Source of the DNA: Nomia melanderi
Lineage: Eukaryota; Arthropoda; Insecta; Hymenoptera; Halictidae
Assembly (NCBI RefSeq): GCF_051020985.1
Contig: NC_135001.1
Span: forward strand, 17,291,896-17,355,895
Length of the DNA stretch: 64,000 nt
Reading direction: 5' to 3'
Part shown: positions 1 to 10,987 of the stretch, piece after piece
Position numbering within the stretch: the stretch's first letter is position 1
Layout of the letters: the number at the start of each line of letters is the position of its first letter
Made by a program: the position numbers and the translations under genes
The notes under the pieces: generated by a model
Databases searched by the model: none
Told to the model about the DNA's origin: nothing
The model's input: only the letters and a program-made list of their open reading frames with translations

Positions 1-2786
1 GAAAGAAAAGAAAAATTATATTTATTAATGACCGCCGAGCACGGAATTAACGCGGGCGAAACGAGAATGGGGTAGATTAAACGTGTAAACTTGTTATATA
101 TGTGACATACACACGATTGAAATGATCAATAGATCGCGAGCTCTAAGCTTATGTCAATATCACTATTGTGTGCGCGTATTACAAGCTAATAACTACAAAT
201 CTCACTGCGATTTATAGAAATCAGTGAAACAGAAACTTCCTGGTAAAAGGGAAACTTAAATAATTGGAACTGATTGCATTCATTAGAAAAATATGGTAAT
301 GAAGACGTTAAATTGATTAAAAAAGGAAAATACCGAGAGATATATCATGCGATGTAATTTTAATGAAAAGGATATGTAACTTTTAATCGGTTATATGTGT
401 TGACATTTAATCTTTTAGTGAAATCAATTAAGTACGAAGTTCATTGAACAATTGAAGCTTTATATGTGTAGTCAAAGTGATACTACTGATGTCGCTTAAT
501 GCCAAGATAGAAGAAGTTTTTTTTATGGTAATTGATAGTTTCTGTTACTTATATCGAAAAGGTAGATATAAATATTATCTTTACATTTTTTCTTTATTTC
601 AATTTTTCAATGAACTTTATACAATAATTGCAAAGTTTTGTGTAATAAACGCCCCGTTTCCATTTTATTTGAATAATCATTTTGCTGTTATTTTCACATA
701 ACATACCTTTATGACCTTCGTTATGGAAACCAAAGCGTTGCTAAAACAGTTTGACAACAAATACAAGAAAAATAACTAAATACTATTTTGTCAAATTTAT
801 ATAAATAATACTGAACCTATTAATAAATTCCTAATAGACGACGAAAACATTAAATCAAACAAACATTTTCAGAAGGAAGAAATAGGCCATTGGAAAATAA
901 TTTCCCACAAAAGACGTAAAATATTGGAATGTAAAGGTGTTCCTAAAATAAAATTATAATTTAAAACAAATTATAAATTATTATTACTATACCCTCAATA
1001 TTATACCCTCTTTGTTAGTATAAACTTGCAAACCGTCTTTTCCATAATAAACGTTAAGAAATTGCAGATTAATTGCTTGCTACAATAACTTCACATTTCA
1101 TGATTTCCGTTCCACATGAGAAAAAATACTTGTAGAGGTCTGAAATGTATCTCGAGAAAACGATCGAATTAAGAAGAGGTGGATCTTTATTTCGCAGATG
1201 TAATCAGGTCGTTGGCGAACACAAAAGTGGAAGATATAAACTGTTCCAGCACCCAGCCGAAAATGTCCCTTTGCGCGCGTCAATTTCGGTAAATTATTGC
1301 ACTGGAACTGAAGGTCTCACCCGGTATCTAACGTGACACGCACTTTTGCGTGCCACACCTGGATATCGCGAGAAACGTAGGAGTAGATATAACGCGCAAA
1401 CTATACAGTGAAACGGTACTGCCTCGTTGAGGTCAAAGTTTAGAATGTAACAGCGCGCACTTAAGAAGCAAGCAGATCAGGATTTATATCGTAAGAAGCT
1501 CGTTGCTGTTTCAACCATTTTCCATGTTGCTCCGTATTTTTAAACGAAATAGAAGGTATATATTTCTTTCTGCACATACTAGTGCTTTCAACGCAGTACA
1601 TTCTGCGGGAAAAGGCGGAGAGAACTTTAAAGTACAAATGATGCGGAAGGATCCTACAATTTGACAATCTGAAAATATACTTCATATTAAACCAGCTTAC
1701 GAAGATCTATCAGTAATTGTTTTGCTGGAAGAGTATTTAGGTAAGAACAATGAGAAAGATGATACAAGTTTTAATAGATTATTGTAGTATTTAAGAGATA
1801 TTAACATTGTAACGATTGAACCATGGAAATTAATCATTTAACAATAGAACTTTAAAAATTATTCCTCGTTTCTTAAAACACTCGGAACAATGGGAACAAA
1901 GCTAAGAGAATTATGTGTAACTACTTATAATTAATAGTACCTAGTAATTATACGACTGACTGACACGATGTTTCAAAGTTAGTTATTTAATTTATTTGAA
2001 ACGTTACACATATGAATTAGCATACATGTATTTCAGTGTTTCTTAATATTAAATGCTTCGAGTTCGTATTTACCTACAAAATCGCATCCAAAATGTTATT
2101 GCATTTAATTATATTATTCAGTAAATGCAGACATCTCGCATCAGTTATTTAATAAAGTAATTATTTCGCTCAGACTGTTTATTTATTTGTATTAAAATAT
2201 TATCTTATTTCGTGGTTAAATATGTACCATTGAAAACTGATAATAATGCTTTAACTGACTTCAAGCAATAATCATCAAGTTCGTTATGTGATTTATCACG
2301 AAATTGATAACAGAATGTACTATAAATTCAAATAGCAATACGACATCTAAGCAGTTATCCACTAATAATCACAAACTATCCCAAAATGCATTTTTCTTCT
2401 TCGTTGGTAGATCACAAACAAAAATATAAATTCCTTTTTCCTTAATTAATCCGGAAAAACTAAAATCAGAGGTACGTTTATTTGATTTGTTCCATTTTAT
2501 CAGAAATTTCCTTCTATTTACTCTAGACATTTACTATCCGTTAAACGTATGAAATTCGCCAACCCACCAATGATCGCCCATACTCATATAAAACTTGAAC
2601 TAAGAATTGTCGAACTTCCTCGAAAAAAGTAAAGAAACAAATGGAATTTGTAAAGTTTCAAAACCGATTCATTAGGTAAAAAGTGTGCAATACGAAGTTC
2701 AAATAGCTTTATAAAATTATTTCATTCCGTAAATAGAAGAAAATTGCCCGGAGCTTTCAGGAAACTTCTGCAAAAACGTGACTCAC
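1..2786. other. AT-rich intronic sequence, no gene seen
   Basis: This stretch follows the donor of the minus-strand ADAM10-like exon, so it should be part of the next intron of that gene. I read both strands for a following exon (later propeptide or a zinc-binding HExxH region) and found none with plausible splice sites. Short open frames near 1.1-1.7 kb have no recognisable domains. No repeat with clear ends was found. Confidence 0.5.
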
Positions 2787-3047
2787 CAACTAAATAGCCC
2801 TGGTAAATGTGTGATGTTTCGAGGTCCTCCGAATGCCCGGAAGGGCCTTCGATAATTAGGTTATTGCTAAAGATGGTCAGGTCCCGCTTCAGTCGAATAT
2901 GAAAGTCCTTCCCGTGCGAACGAAACTTCAGAGTCACAGAATTGTCGCGGGTAACCGACCTCTTGGCCCTCAGGTGACCCCGGTGGATCTCTTCAGTAGG
3001 ATAGGAGAGTGGTTCATAGTGGTGGATGTATTCGTTCAGTCTTCGTG
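2787..3047 (-). CDS. Internal exon of ADAM10-like (Kuzbanian-family) metalloprotease, propeptide region
   Basis: Read on the minus strand, this 261-bp exon follows a pyrimidine-rich acceptor (gttctttttgcag) and ends at a strong donor (GTTG|GTGAGT). Both flanking introns are phase 1: the exon opens with the last two bases of a codon, holds 86 codons, and ends with one base. The translation shows landmarks of the ADAM10 prodomain in order: LNEYIHHYEPLSY near the start, a basic RAKRSV, then VTLKFRSHGKDFHIRLKRD, IFSNNLIIEG, and SHIYQGYLVG at the end. ADAM10/Kuzbanian proteins are membrane-anchored sheddases, known for Notch and Delta cleavage; the prodomain keeps the protease inactive and helps it fold. 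The exon lacks a start codon, so a signal-peptide exon must lie upstream at higher coordinates. The catalytic, disintegrin and transmembrane exons lie beyond base 1. I cannot tell kuzbanian from kuzbanian-like from this piece alone. The frame is intact, so a decayed copy is unlikely. Confidence 0.85.
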
Positions 3048-3255
3048 CTGCAAAAAGAACGACATTACATTAAATAGAAACTTGTCTAAAATCAAACAGT
3101 TATAAATATACACTGTCAATTATAAATATTGATACGTTGTTGGACCGTTGATTACAAATATAGGGTGCTCACGAAATTATTAGACAGGTGTGTATACGGA
3201 GAAAATGAAATTTTCATTATTTCGAAATGACAATGTTATAAAATATGACTATGAG

Positions 3256-3462
3256 TTAATTCTTTGGGGACGAAGATCCTTTAAAGTATACAAAACCTGC
3301 AGACTCTGCGAAACACATCGAATGATTAAATAATATTGAATAAGGTAACTATTTACTGGTTTCTCGCTGTCTGGGGAGTCAAATCATTTGTTTGCAACTT
3401 AGTATTACAAATATGAAAGTTTGGTCTCGGCAAAGTGTCGACATTCGTTCGCAAAGGGTTAA
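3256..3462. mobile_element. TTAA MITE, family P
   Basis: The element is bounded by TTAA on both sides. Its left end reads TTAATTCTTTGGGGACGAAG and its right end, GTTCGCAAAGGGTTAA, is the matching inverted repeat. Family P recurs at 25143 and 45806. It has no coding capacity. The ends fit piggyBac-type non-autonomous elements (TTAA target, CCCTTTG-like tips). Confidence 0.75.
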
Positions 3463-4854
3463 TAATTTCTATAAAGTTTTCATTTCAAATGTTGTGTTTT
3501 TAATATTTTTACAGAGATTTTTAAATTCTTAAATAGGATGCTACAGATTTTTGTATATTATATACAAATGTTTGAAACAAGATACTAAAGTAATGAGAAA
3601 AATATAAGAATTAGAATATTCCGTATCATTACGTTTTCTAATAGTTCTTATCGATAAGGCTGCACAGCATGCGCAACGTTATTTCCATGCGGAAGTATGT
3701 ATGCTTCTAGGTTTAGCAATATTTTTCATCAAATTAATCATCACTTGTTTCTCACTGTGTTCAAATATTCTTGTTTGTATTACTGCTTGTAACATTTAAA
3801 CGGTATTCTATAAATTTAAAATCATGCGAACAATTTCTTTCGAAATAGTTCAATTCGCATTAATGTCGCAAAATAGGAAAGTGCTAAAGATTGATCACTT
3901 GAAAATAATTTAAACGCGATGTTAGATAGCACGCGTGTTAGCTGTACCGAAATTGGGGAAGAGTAGAGTAATTTTAAAATTTACGATGCTCAGAGAGCTA
4001 TCGGAAAATTTTAGACTTCCACTTGCAGGCATTCCAGAGGAAGTGGGTCGTCCTTATAATAAAACAATGGACCTATGGGGAACCAGGTCATAGACCAACA
4101 TTTTTCAGGCTTTGTGGAAGTCCTGGGGAACCGAAATCACCCTTAGAATAGCGGTAGCTTTGTACTAATCCATTTTCAAGGAGAGTGTTAGGGTACAACA
4201 GGCGGGAGGATGGACCAATATCTAATTTTTTCAATTCTTAGGACGGAACATTCGTAGACGAACAACAGAAACCTTCAGCAAGGTAATCAGAAATGCATTT
4301 TAGTAGTAAACCGTTCGCAGCGATCATCCTTTCAGCTTTCATGTCTTGTATTATACAGGCGACATTAGTTGATTACATTTGCTTAGTCAAAATTGAGTCA
4401 CGTTCTCTGACATTCTCTTTATTTTATATTATTATTGACAAATAGTTAATTAACATTATTTTTAGCATTGGTTTTAGCATTTATGATGTAACCCTGTTCG
4501 TGGTGAAGTTAAAAGAAAATTGCCAAGAAAATTCTAAATGACATTAATTTATAAGAAAACAGGAAAATAAACAAGAATTACATACAATATTTAAATTGAA
4601 ATATTTCGTAACTTAATAATTTCCTGCTATAAATTACCATACAGTACTTTGAACGAAATGCTGAACTACGTTGACTAATGTATTAATATATGATTCCATG
4701 TACAGAAGCACAGTTGATCTTCAAACGTCATCCGCGTCCACCTACAGAAAAACTACTTGCGTTAAATTATACGTCCTTCGACCTTACTCAACTTTTGCTT
4801 GCAACATGTTTGATATCATCAAAGGTATTGCAGATATTCAATGACATTCATGCA

Positions 4855-5058
4855 ATTACCACAACAGTCAAAATAACTGGTCTCGATTTCTTTATTCAGC
4901 AATTATTTCTATCCTCAAAGCATTGAATACTCGAAATGATTTTGAAAATAGTTTCACTTGAGTACTGAATGTCTGAAGAAATTGAAAATAATCTGTCGTT
5001 ACAATTTTTATAGGGACTACATATTAATCGCACTAAGTGCTCGGTAGTTCCAGTGTCG
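4855..5058. mobile_element. TTAA MITE, family B, decayed ends
   Basis: The interior matches the family B copies at 9200, 21.9 kb and 52257, including the GAAATGATTTTGAAAATAG segment and the CTCGGTAGTTCCAGTG right end. The terminal TTAA has become TCGA. A decayed palindrome (GTCAAAATAACTGG) sits near the left end. Confidence 0.65.
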
Positions 5059-5179
5059 AGCAGAATACTTAAGAAATATTTAATATTAGAAATTTCAAAT
5101 AATTTTCAATAATTACTTCCGAATAAATTCAAACGCATTCTGAACTTTCGCTTCGTACAGAGCTGTGGAACGTACCCGA

Positions 5180-5970
5180 AAATTTGGCGATGCCTTTAAG
5201 TGATTGCGCGGTTCCCGCGACTGTACCGGTACTATCTAATCCATCAAATTCATGGGTAACCGCACGTACCGCCATATAGCAGAGGCTCGTTCATAAAATA
5301 CTAGAAAACGGTGGTCGTATCGGTTGCGAAATGGGATTCGCGCTGAAGGTAACGAAAGAATTGAGGTAAGTGGGTCAGAGTACGCGGCGGTGCGCGCTCT
5401 GTGTACACCGTAGGCGTAAATAGGGCAACGCGTCACCTTTAAATTAGCGCAACCGTGTAATTCGAATAGGGGGATTTCCCTTTCCCGTGATTCGGGGATA
5501 GCGTACAGTTTCAATAGTCTAATAGTTCCGCGACGAGGATCCCATCAAATTTTCAGGGTGTTTGCGTTACAATCCGGAAGGGCTTGCCCGATGGAGATAG
5601 TGTTTCCGTGTCATGGCCGCCGTAATTTACCGAATCTGTATCGCGACCGGAGGAAAAGCTTCGACGTTTGCCCCTCCTCGTCCCTCGACCGGTCGAATCA
5701 GTTTGATTTGGCGCTCCGGACAGCTTCAGGACAATTCCATTTCCAGATACGGCGGTGCCCCCTTCCTTCCCGAACAAACTTTCCTTGGGGAAAGTTCCGA
5801 AGAGTTGAGAAATTTTCAAGTAAAATTGCTCGTTGTCCTCGACGCAGGGAACATTTTTAACGAAGAGTAATTTCCTTGGACGTATCTTCTTGGAAGTCGT
5901 TATCAACCCCCTCGTGTAATGAACGTAGTGTTGCAGTAACTTTCTATAGTCATTGCACGACCAGTACACG
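5180..5970. other. GC/CpG-rich patch, unassigned
   Basis: This patch is clearly richer in G+C and CpG than its flanks. It contains overlapping open frames on both strands, the longest on the minus strand at 5553-5996, with low-complexity Arg/Ser/Gly content and no recognisable domain. Long frames on both strands at once are expected when stops are scarce in GC-rich DNA. It could be a promoter or an untranslated exon; no splice sites settle this. Confidence 0.3.
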
Positions 5971-6228
5971 TTCTTTCGAACGCAATAAAACAACACGCGG
6001 AATATTGAAGTGAAAATGGATGAAAATGTGCTAGAAATAAGTAATGTTTCTAATAATCGTGCTAATTAATTGTAAATGTTATTTTTTGAAGTGGGAATAA
6101 CGAGGAAGTGATGTTTATAATAAAAGTATTAAATGCGAATTCAATAATTGCGGGATATTTTGTTACCATGTATATGAATTGTGTAATTGATAGTTTAAAT
6201 AATATCTCTTATTTATTCAGTAATATTA

Positions 6229-6404
6229 TGTAATCCCTATAAAAGTTGTAACAATAGATTATCTTCGGTTTCTTCAGACATTCATTACAGTATTCAAGTG
6301 AAACTATTTATTTTCAAAACCATTTCGAATACTCTATGCTTTTAAGGTATCAATAATTGCGAGAAATATCGGAACCACTCGTTTTGACTGATAAAGGGTT
6401 AAAA
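6229..6404. mobile_element. TTAA MITE, family B, reverse orientation
   Basis: The sequence from about 6229 matches family B in reverse: the CAATAGATTATCTTCGG segment, then TTCAGACATTCATTACAG, then a decayed palindrome (CACTCGTTTTGACTG) close to a TTAA at the right end. It is non-coding. Confidence 0.6.
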
Positions 6405-7053
6405 GTGTGAAGGATAGTAATTGTACATGAAACCACAAGATTTTTGAGAGCTAGTTCATATTCTCTTTGAATATTATTTCAGATTCCTACGATATTGCAC
6501 GATTATTCCACACAATTCACTAGTAAACAAACGGAAGATTAATAACAGACAATGATAATAATTATTCTACCAATCAATAAAGATTTCTTAATACATCTAT
6601 GCTGAAGCGGGTAATTGTTGCATTCCTCTGTGTACAATGCATTGAAGTTATTTAAATTGTTTCGATTAGGAATAACATTAATAACACTGCCTCAATCAAC
6701 TTGAAATATAGACGCACTAATTGGATGACTAATTGTTTCGGTTGTAATAGATGAAGCAACTGTTCAGCTTGATTCTGAGCCAGAGTCCTAACCCGCATAC
6801 TATGTCTGTTAAGGAATTACTCCAACATACTTAAGCGCTTAGGCTGTCTATAATCCGTCTTTCCGAAATTCACCGAATCCTTACTGTGACCACAGACTAT
6901 AGAGTTAGATACTTCTACTTCCATTTTTGGCAAAACGAACATAGTGACATTCACAAAGCCTGGCTAAATGGCCTGGTAAGTGATACCCTTACTGGGTAGA
7001 CGTAAGCCATTAAATGTTTCTCACAGCTGAAAACTGGTCTATAATTCACAGAC

Positions 7054-7298
7054 TTAACCCTTTGCACTCGATACGTGACTCCCAGTCGCCAGACGATTTT
7101 GTACAATAAAATTATAAACTTTCGTATTTACCATTAACCTTTGTATACTGCGTGAATACGTGAAATTTGACAGAAAATAGCTTTGTTCCCTAATTTATGT
7201 GTGATTTCTTGGTAATTTAATCCTAAAGGATCTTGTCTACATCTAATTAGAAAGTATTGAATATTTCAAGTGAATACCTTTCGAGTGCAAAGGGTTAA
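7054..7298. mobile_element. TTAA MITE, family A
   Basis: Perfect ends: TTAACCCTTTGCACTCGA on the left and TCGAGTGCAAAGGGTTAA on the right, an 18-bp inverted repeat that includes the TTAA. The imperfect hairpin GTGACTCCCAGTCGC lies just inside the left end. A sister copy with the same layout is at 49384-49627. The element is 245 bp and non-coding. Confidence 0.85.
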
Positions 7299-7727
7299 TA
7301 GAGTGTTTAGTTCAAATTGAATAGCTTATTAATGGTTCCTTCTACTCACGTTGTTTGTAATCCCGAGATTTAGTTATTAAATCATAGAACGAATTAATTT
7401 ACAGAAGCAAACAAGCGAAAATTTAAGCATTTGTGTGAATAAGCAGTGTCACAACACATGAAGATATTTAGAATGTAAACAACAAGAAAATATTCGTGCA
7501 AGCATACATGTGACGGATGTAATCACAGAAATATATAATTAGATCATCAGGTACTTTGCTCCATACTGTTTCTTTACTTGTTCCATTGTTAAAAGCGAAA
7601 AACATACCATTCCATTCATACTGATTTTCTGGTTTTAACACGTTGTTAATATCCCATGTGACCGGTTATTATTCCGTAATTAAATATGGAAGTGGAAAAA
7701 TCTAAATCAGTTTCAATATGCTTTATT

Positions 7728-7885
7728 TATACATACTGACTTGACATGAAAGATTCGACATACAATATGTCTTATATAGCTTTGAACATTTTGCTTTTGC
7801 AATATTCTGTATTGCGTTTCAAAGGTAGAAATAGCTAATGCAAGTACAAACACGAGTCAACTCGTGATCGGTTAACAATGTGTTA
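7728..7885. mobile_element. TTAA MITE, family K (partial)
   Basis: The sequence aligns with 35466-35622, including TTTTGCTTTTGCAAT and the right end. The right end carries the hairpin CACGAGTCAACTCGTG (7851-7866) followed by GGTTAACAATGTGTTAA. The left terminus is not clear. Confidence 0.6.
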
Positions 7886-8136
7886 ATTAACTTATGTAAT
7901 GTGTACACTTCTATTTTCGAGAAACATACTACAGTTACAAAATATACTTTCATACTGCAAAATAATAGTGTCTTCTCGTATCTGCGTTATCCAACGCTTC
8001 TACCTTACAGTTTTTTCATCAAATTCCCGTATTCATTTCATCAAGAACACACAATCTATTGAAAATTATACACCAATAACAATAATGTACGATTCAAAAT
8101 GAAAAAAAGAACTTCAAAAACCTACGTCAAAAGCTC

Positions 8137-8314
8137 TTAACACTAGAGTTACGAAACCCGTCAATTTGACGGATATTGAATTTTTTAAATATTATTTAGT
8201 AACAGTTTAAGTCGATTTTGATCCGTACAATTTTCGCGATTTATATACACGAACATTAATTATCTACAAAGAACAGAATAAAGTGTAGAATAATTTTCCT
8301 AAATCTAGTGTTAA
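8137..8314. mobile_element. TTAA MITE, family C
   Basis: The ends are TTAACACTAGAGTTACG and AAATCTAGTGTTAA. The palindrome CCGTCAATTTGACGG is at 8158-8172. Relative to the full-length copy at 35865-36088, about 45 bp of the middle is missing. It is part of a C-spacer-E composite that recurs at 29.2-29.4 kb. Confidence 0.8.
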
Positions 8315-8340
8315 CAGTCAACAAATGACGTACGTGAAAG

Positions 8341-8574
8341 TTAACACTATTTCTCCCGAAGGTGTCAAAAGACACTTTCTGAAATTTTAACTTAGAATTC
8401 TTTTCTCAGTTTAACAATTTTTCCCCAATTAAATTTTCAACATTTCCTGTAGTTAATGTTATAACCATTTGTAAAGTCGAAGGTCAGTTCAGAATATACG
8501 ACTAAAGTCAAAAAATAGTTTTAACTCGAAAATTCGGTAGGTATCCGTCGACACCTCGGTAGAAAGTGTTAAAA
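8341..8574. mobile_element. TTAA MITE, family E
   Basis: The ends are TTAACACTATTTCTCCCGAA and the inverse CTCGGTAGAAAGTGTTAA. A hairpin GTGTCAAAAGACAC at 8362-8375 starts 21 bp in from the left TTAA. Only 26 bp separates it from the family C element to its left. It is 234 bp and non-coding. Confidence 0.75.
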
Positions 8575-9199
8575 TCATCGCGCAACGAAATAATCAATTT
8601 CCCGTGAAAAATATCGTTGATCTAAAATGATTTCAGTAATATAGTCGTCTATTGTACTTTTTCAAACCAAAAATTTTCATTATACTGCGCAGTATCGGCT
8701 GAACTGTACATCCTCTATCTCGCGGGGGCACGGATAAAGTCAAAAGAGTATTCCTGCCGGTTCTCTGTTATCGAATTTAGCAAAGATTGAATATAATTCA
8801 ATGAATATTGGTTATATGCACTTTTCACCGTACTCGGTCAAATTGCGTCTGGCATCGATCTATTGACACGGGCTTCTGCCCCATTCTGTCCAGAGAGGAA
8901 CCGGTTTCCAGTAGCTGGTTCTATTCGCAGGAAACATCACGGCTGTGAGGGGCGTAACTCGTCACGGACCGATGGATCTCCGTTGTATGGTTTATGAGCA
9001 TACACGATGGACACATGGTATACGTTCGCGATCAATCTCACCTGCACGCATGCGCATCATATGTATAAAAATAAAAAAAGACCGAGGAGGAAGATTATGG
9101 AAGAAACGAAGATAACCGCCAGTCACCGGACATTCGAAAACGAAGTAGAAACAATGCAGATATCGTGCGTCGGTTTTATTATACGTTTATCATCGCGGG

Positions 9200-9373
9200 T
9201 TAACACTGGAACTACCGTACCAGTCAAGATGACTGGTTTCTCGACTGATTTTGAAAATAGTTTCATTCGAGTACTATAATGAATGTTTGAAGAAACTGAA
9301 AATAATCTATTGTTACAATTTTTATAGGAATTGCATATTAATCGTATTAAATGCTCGGTAGTTCTAGTGTTGA
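9200..9373. mobile_element. TTAA MITE, family B
   Basis: Left end TTAACACTGGAACTACCG, right end CGGTAGTTCTAGTGTTGA. The hairpin ACCAGTCAAGATGACTGGT (9219-9237) starts 19 bp inside the left end; there is none at the right. At 174 bp this is the cleanest family B copy. Open frames of about 90 codons crossing it are chance readings. Confidence 0.85.
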
Positions 9374-10146
9374 TATTTTTATGCATTCGAACAATTTCCT
9401 GCTCAGAATGTAAATAAATGGGTATCCAGGAGAGCTTTTGGTTTTGTCGAAAATTGTCTTTGGATATTTAAAACTGAATTAAATTTCAATCACCAATATC
9501 ATAGATTCAAATACATATTTTCTTTGAACGTTAAATCTATGATCCCCAGAAAGAGTACATATTACTGAAGCGTATTCAGATCGACAAGAAATACATATTA
9601 TTATCCTCGGAACGAGTGCTTTCAATTCTCCGTAACGTGTTCTGTTTGTATATGCAAATTCTATGAGTACCATAATAAACAGAATAGAGAAGGAGATAGG
9701 AAAGAGCTGAACATTACTGAATATCTCCCGATATCGTTGCAAACCGAGGAAATCATATTATCAGGAATATGCTGATATCTCCTCAAATGATCAGAATTTA
9801 ATATCGTTCCGCTCACATTACGTAACACATGATACACGATTTCCAAAGGAATTATTCCACCTATTATTTGTTTTACTCTAACACTGGCTCTATCAAATGG
9901 TCAAAATGATTCATTCCCAATTTCTTCTTTTATATTTATTGAAAAGATATAGCTGTTATTTTAAGGCTTCTTAAAATCTTATAAAATCTTAATTACTATA
10001 CTTTCATAGTTTCTATAAAAAAACAACTAAACAATTAAACTGTTCGGTACGTCTACAGATAATTCCACTATTTCGTTCACAGACTCAATAAAATGCAGTT
10101 TTACAGCTGTTTAATTAATATTTTCTATATCATGTGTCGTTTACTT

Positions 10147-10367
10147 TTGACCAGTTAACTGTGGAATTTAGTTTAAAAAATCTCTCATTGCAATAAAATC
10201 AGATAATTAAGTTGTATACTCGTCGAACGCAGAGCAAACGCAGCTATAATATATTCTAACGTGAAACTGTAGCGAAACGAATTAGAATTATACGTTTATC
10301 GGAATAAATAAATAATTTATCGTTGAAAAAATCAGTAACACTCTGTGTTTCATGATTAACTGGTTAA
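10147..10367. mobile_element. TTAA MITE, family H
   Basis: Left end TTGACCAGTTAACTGTGGAA, right end GATTAACTGGTTAA. Three further copies lie at 18687, 62894 and 63639, sharing CTCTC(A/G)TT, the TCGTCGAACGCAG-like segment and TTATACGTTTATC. It is non-coding. Confidence 0.75.
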
Positions 10368-10754
10368 TCATTTTTCTAAGTCTACCTGTCGAAACTCTTG
10401 GAAACATAATTAGTATGTACTCGAGAAAATGTTGCCCCTTCACTTTGTCAATTTCCAGAGGATTTCCATACGAATCCCTACGCAGTCTAGCTCTCGTTAG
10501 TTCCCGTTAGGGCGCATTTAGGGAAGTTTCGTCCGTTAAGACCGACGTTATAGTTCCCGCATATTTTCAAGCATACCGGGTCTCCTCTCGGCGAAAACTT
10601 AACATCTAAAACTGCCGAGTAATTGGAACGACTTATTTCTAAGCTTTTATACAGATTAGAACAATATATTTCTCGAGATTCGATAGGACCATTATTTCTG
10701 TATCTGCACAAATACATAAATGTTCAAATTTCTCGCGAAAGCCTTGTCATAATT

Positions 10755-10987
10755 TAAATACCTGAGAAAAATGCGTCAATTTTATCAGTTTCATTCACAT
10801 GTGTGCTTTGTCAAGATATTTTTAAAATAGATTATATTATTATGTTATTTTCAATATTATTAGTAAGAACAATCGTTTGCACTCTCTACAAACTATCTAT
10901 TTTTCAAATGCATTTCAAATAAAATATCGCAATAATACAGTGTTACCGAGGAAAAAATGCAAAAGAAATTCGAAGTGGAAAGGATTA
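10755..10987. mobile_element. TTAA MITE, family N (left end decayed)
   Basis: About 170 bp aligns with 38040-38200, including TTTGTCAAGATATTTTTAAA and AATAAAATATCG. The right end CGAAGTGGAAAGGATTAA is a decayed form of CGAAGCGCAAAGGGTTAA. Confidence 0.65.

Noticed and set aside
1098..1685. Minus-strand frames as the next ADAM10-like exon
   Set aside because: No prodomain continuation and no acceptor/donor pair; a weak T-F-S-S-S-A-I-I-Y likeness is not sufficient.
5553..5996. 147-codon minus-strand open frame
   Set aside because: GC-rich context with open frames on the other strand, low-complexity Arg/Ser/Gly content, no domain and no splice or promoter evidence.
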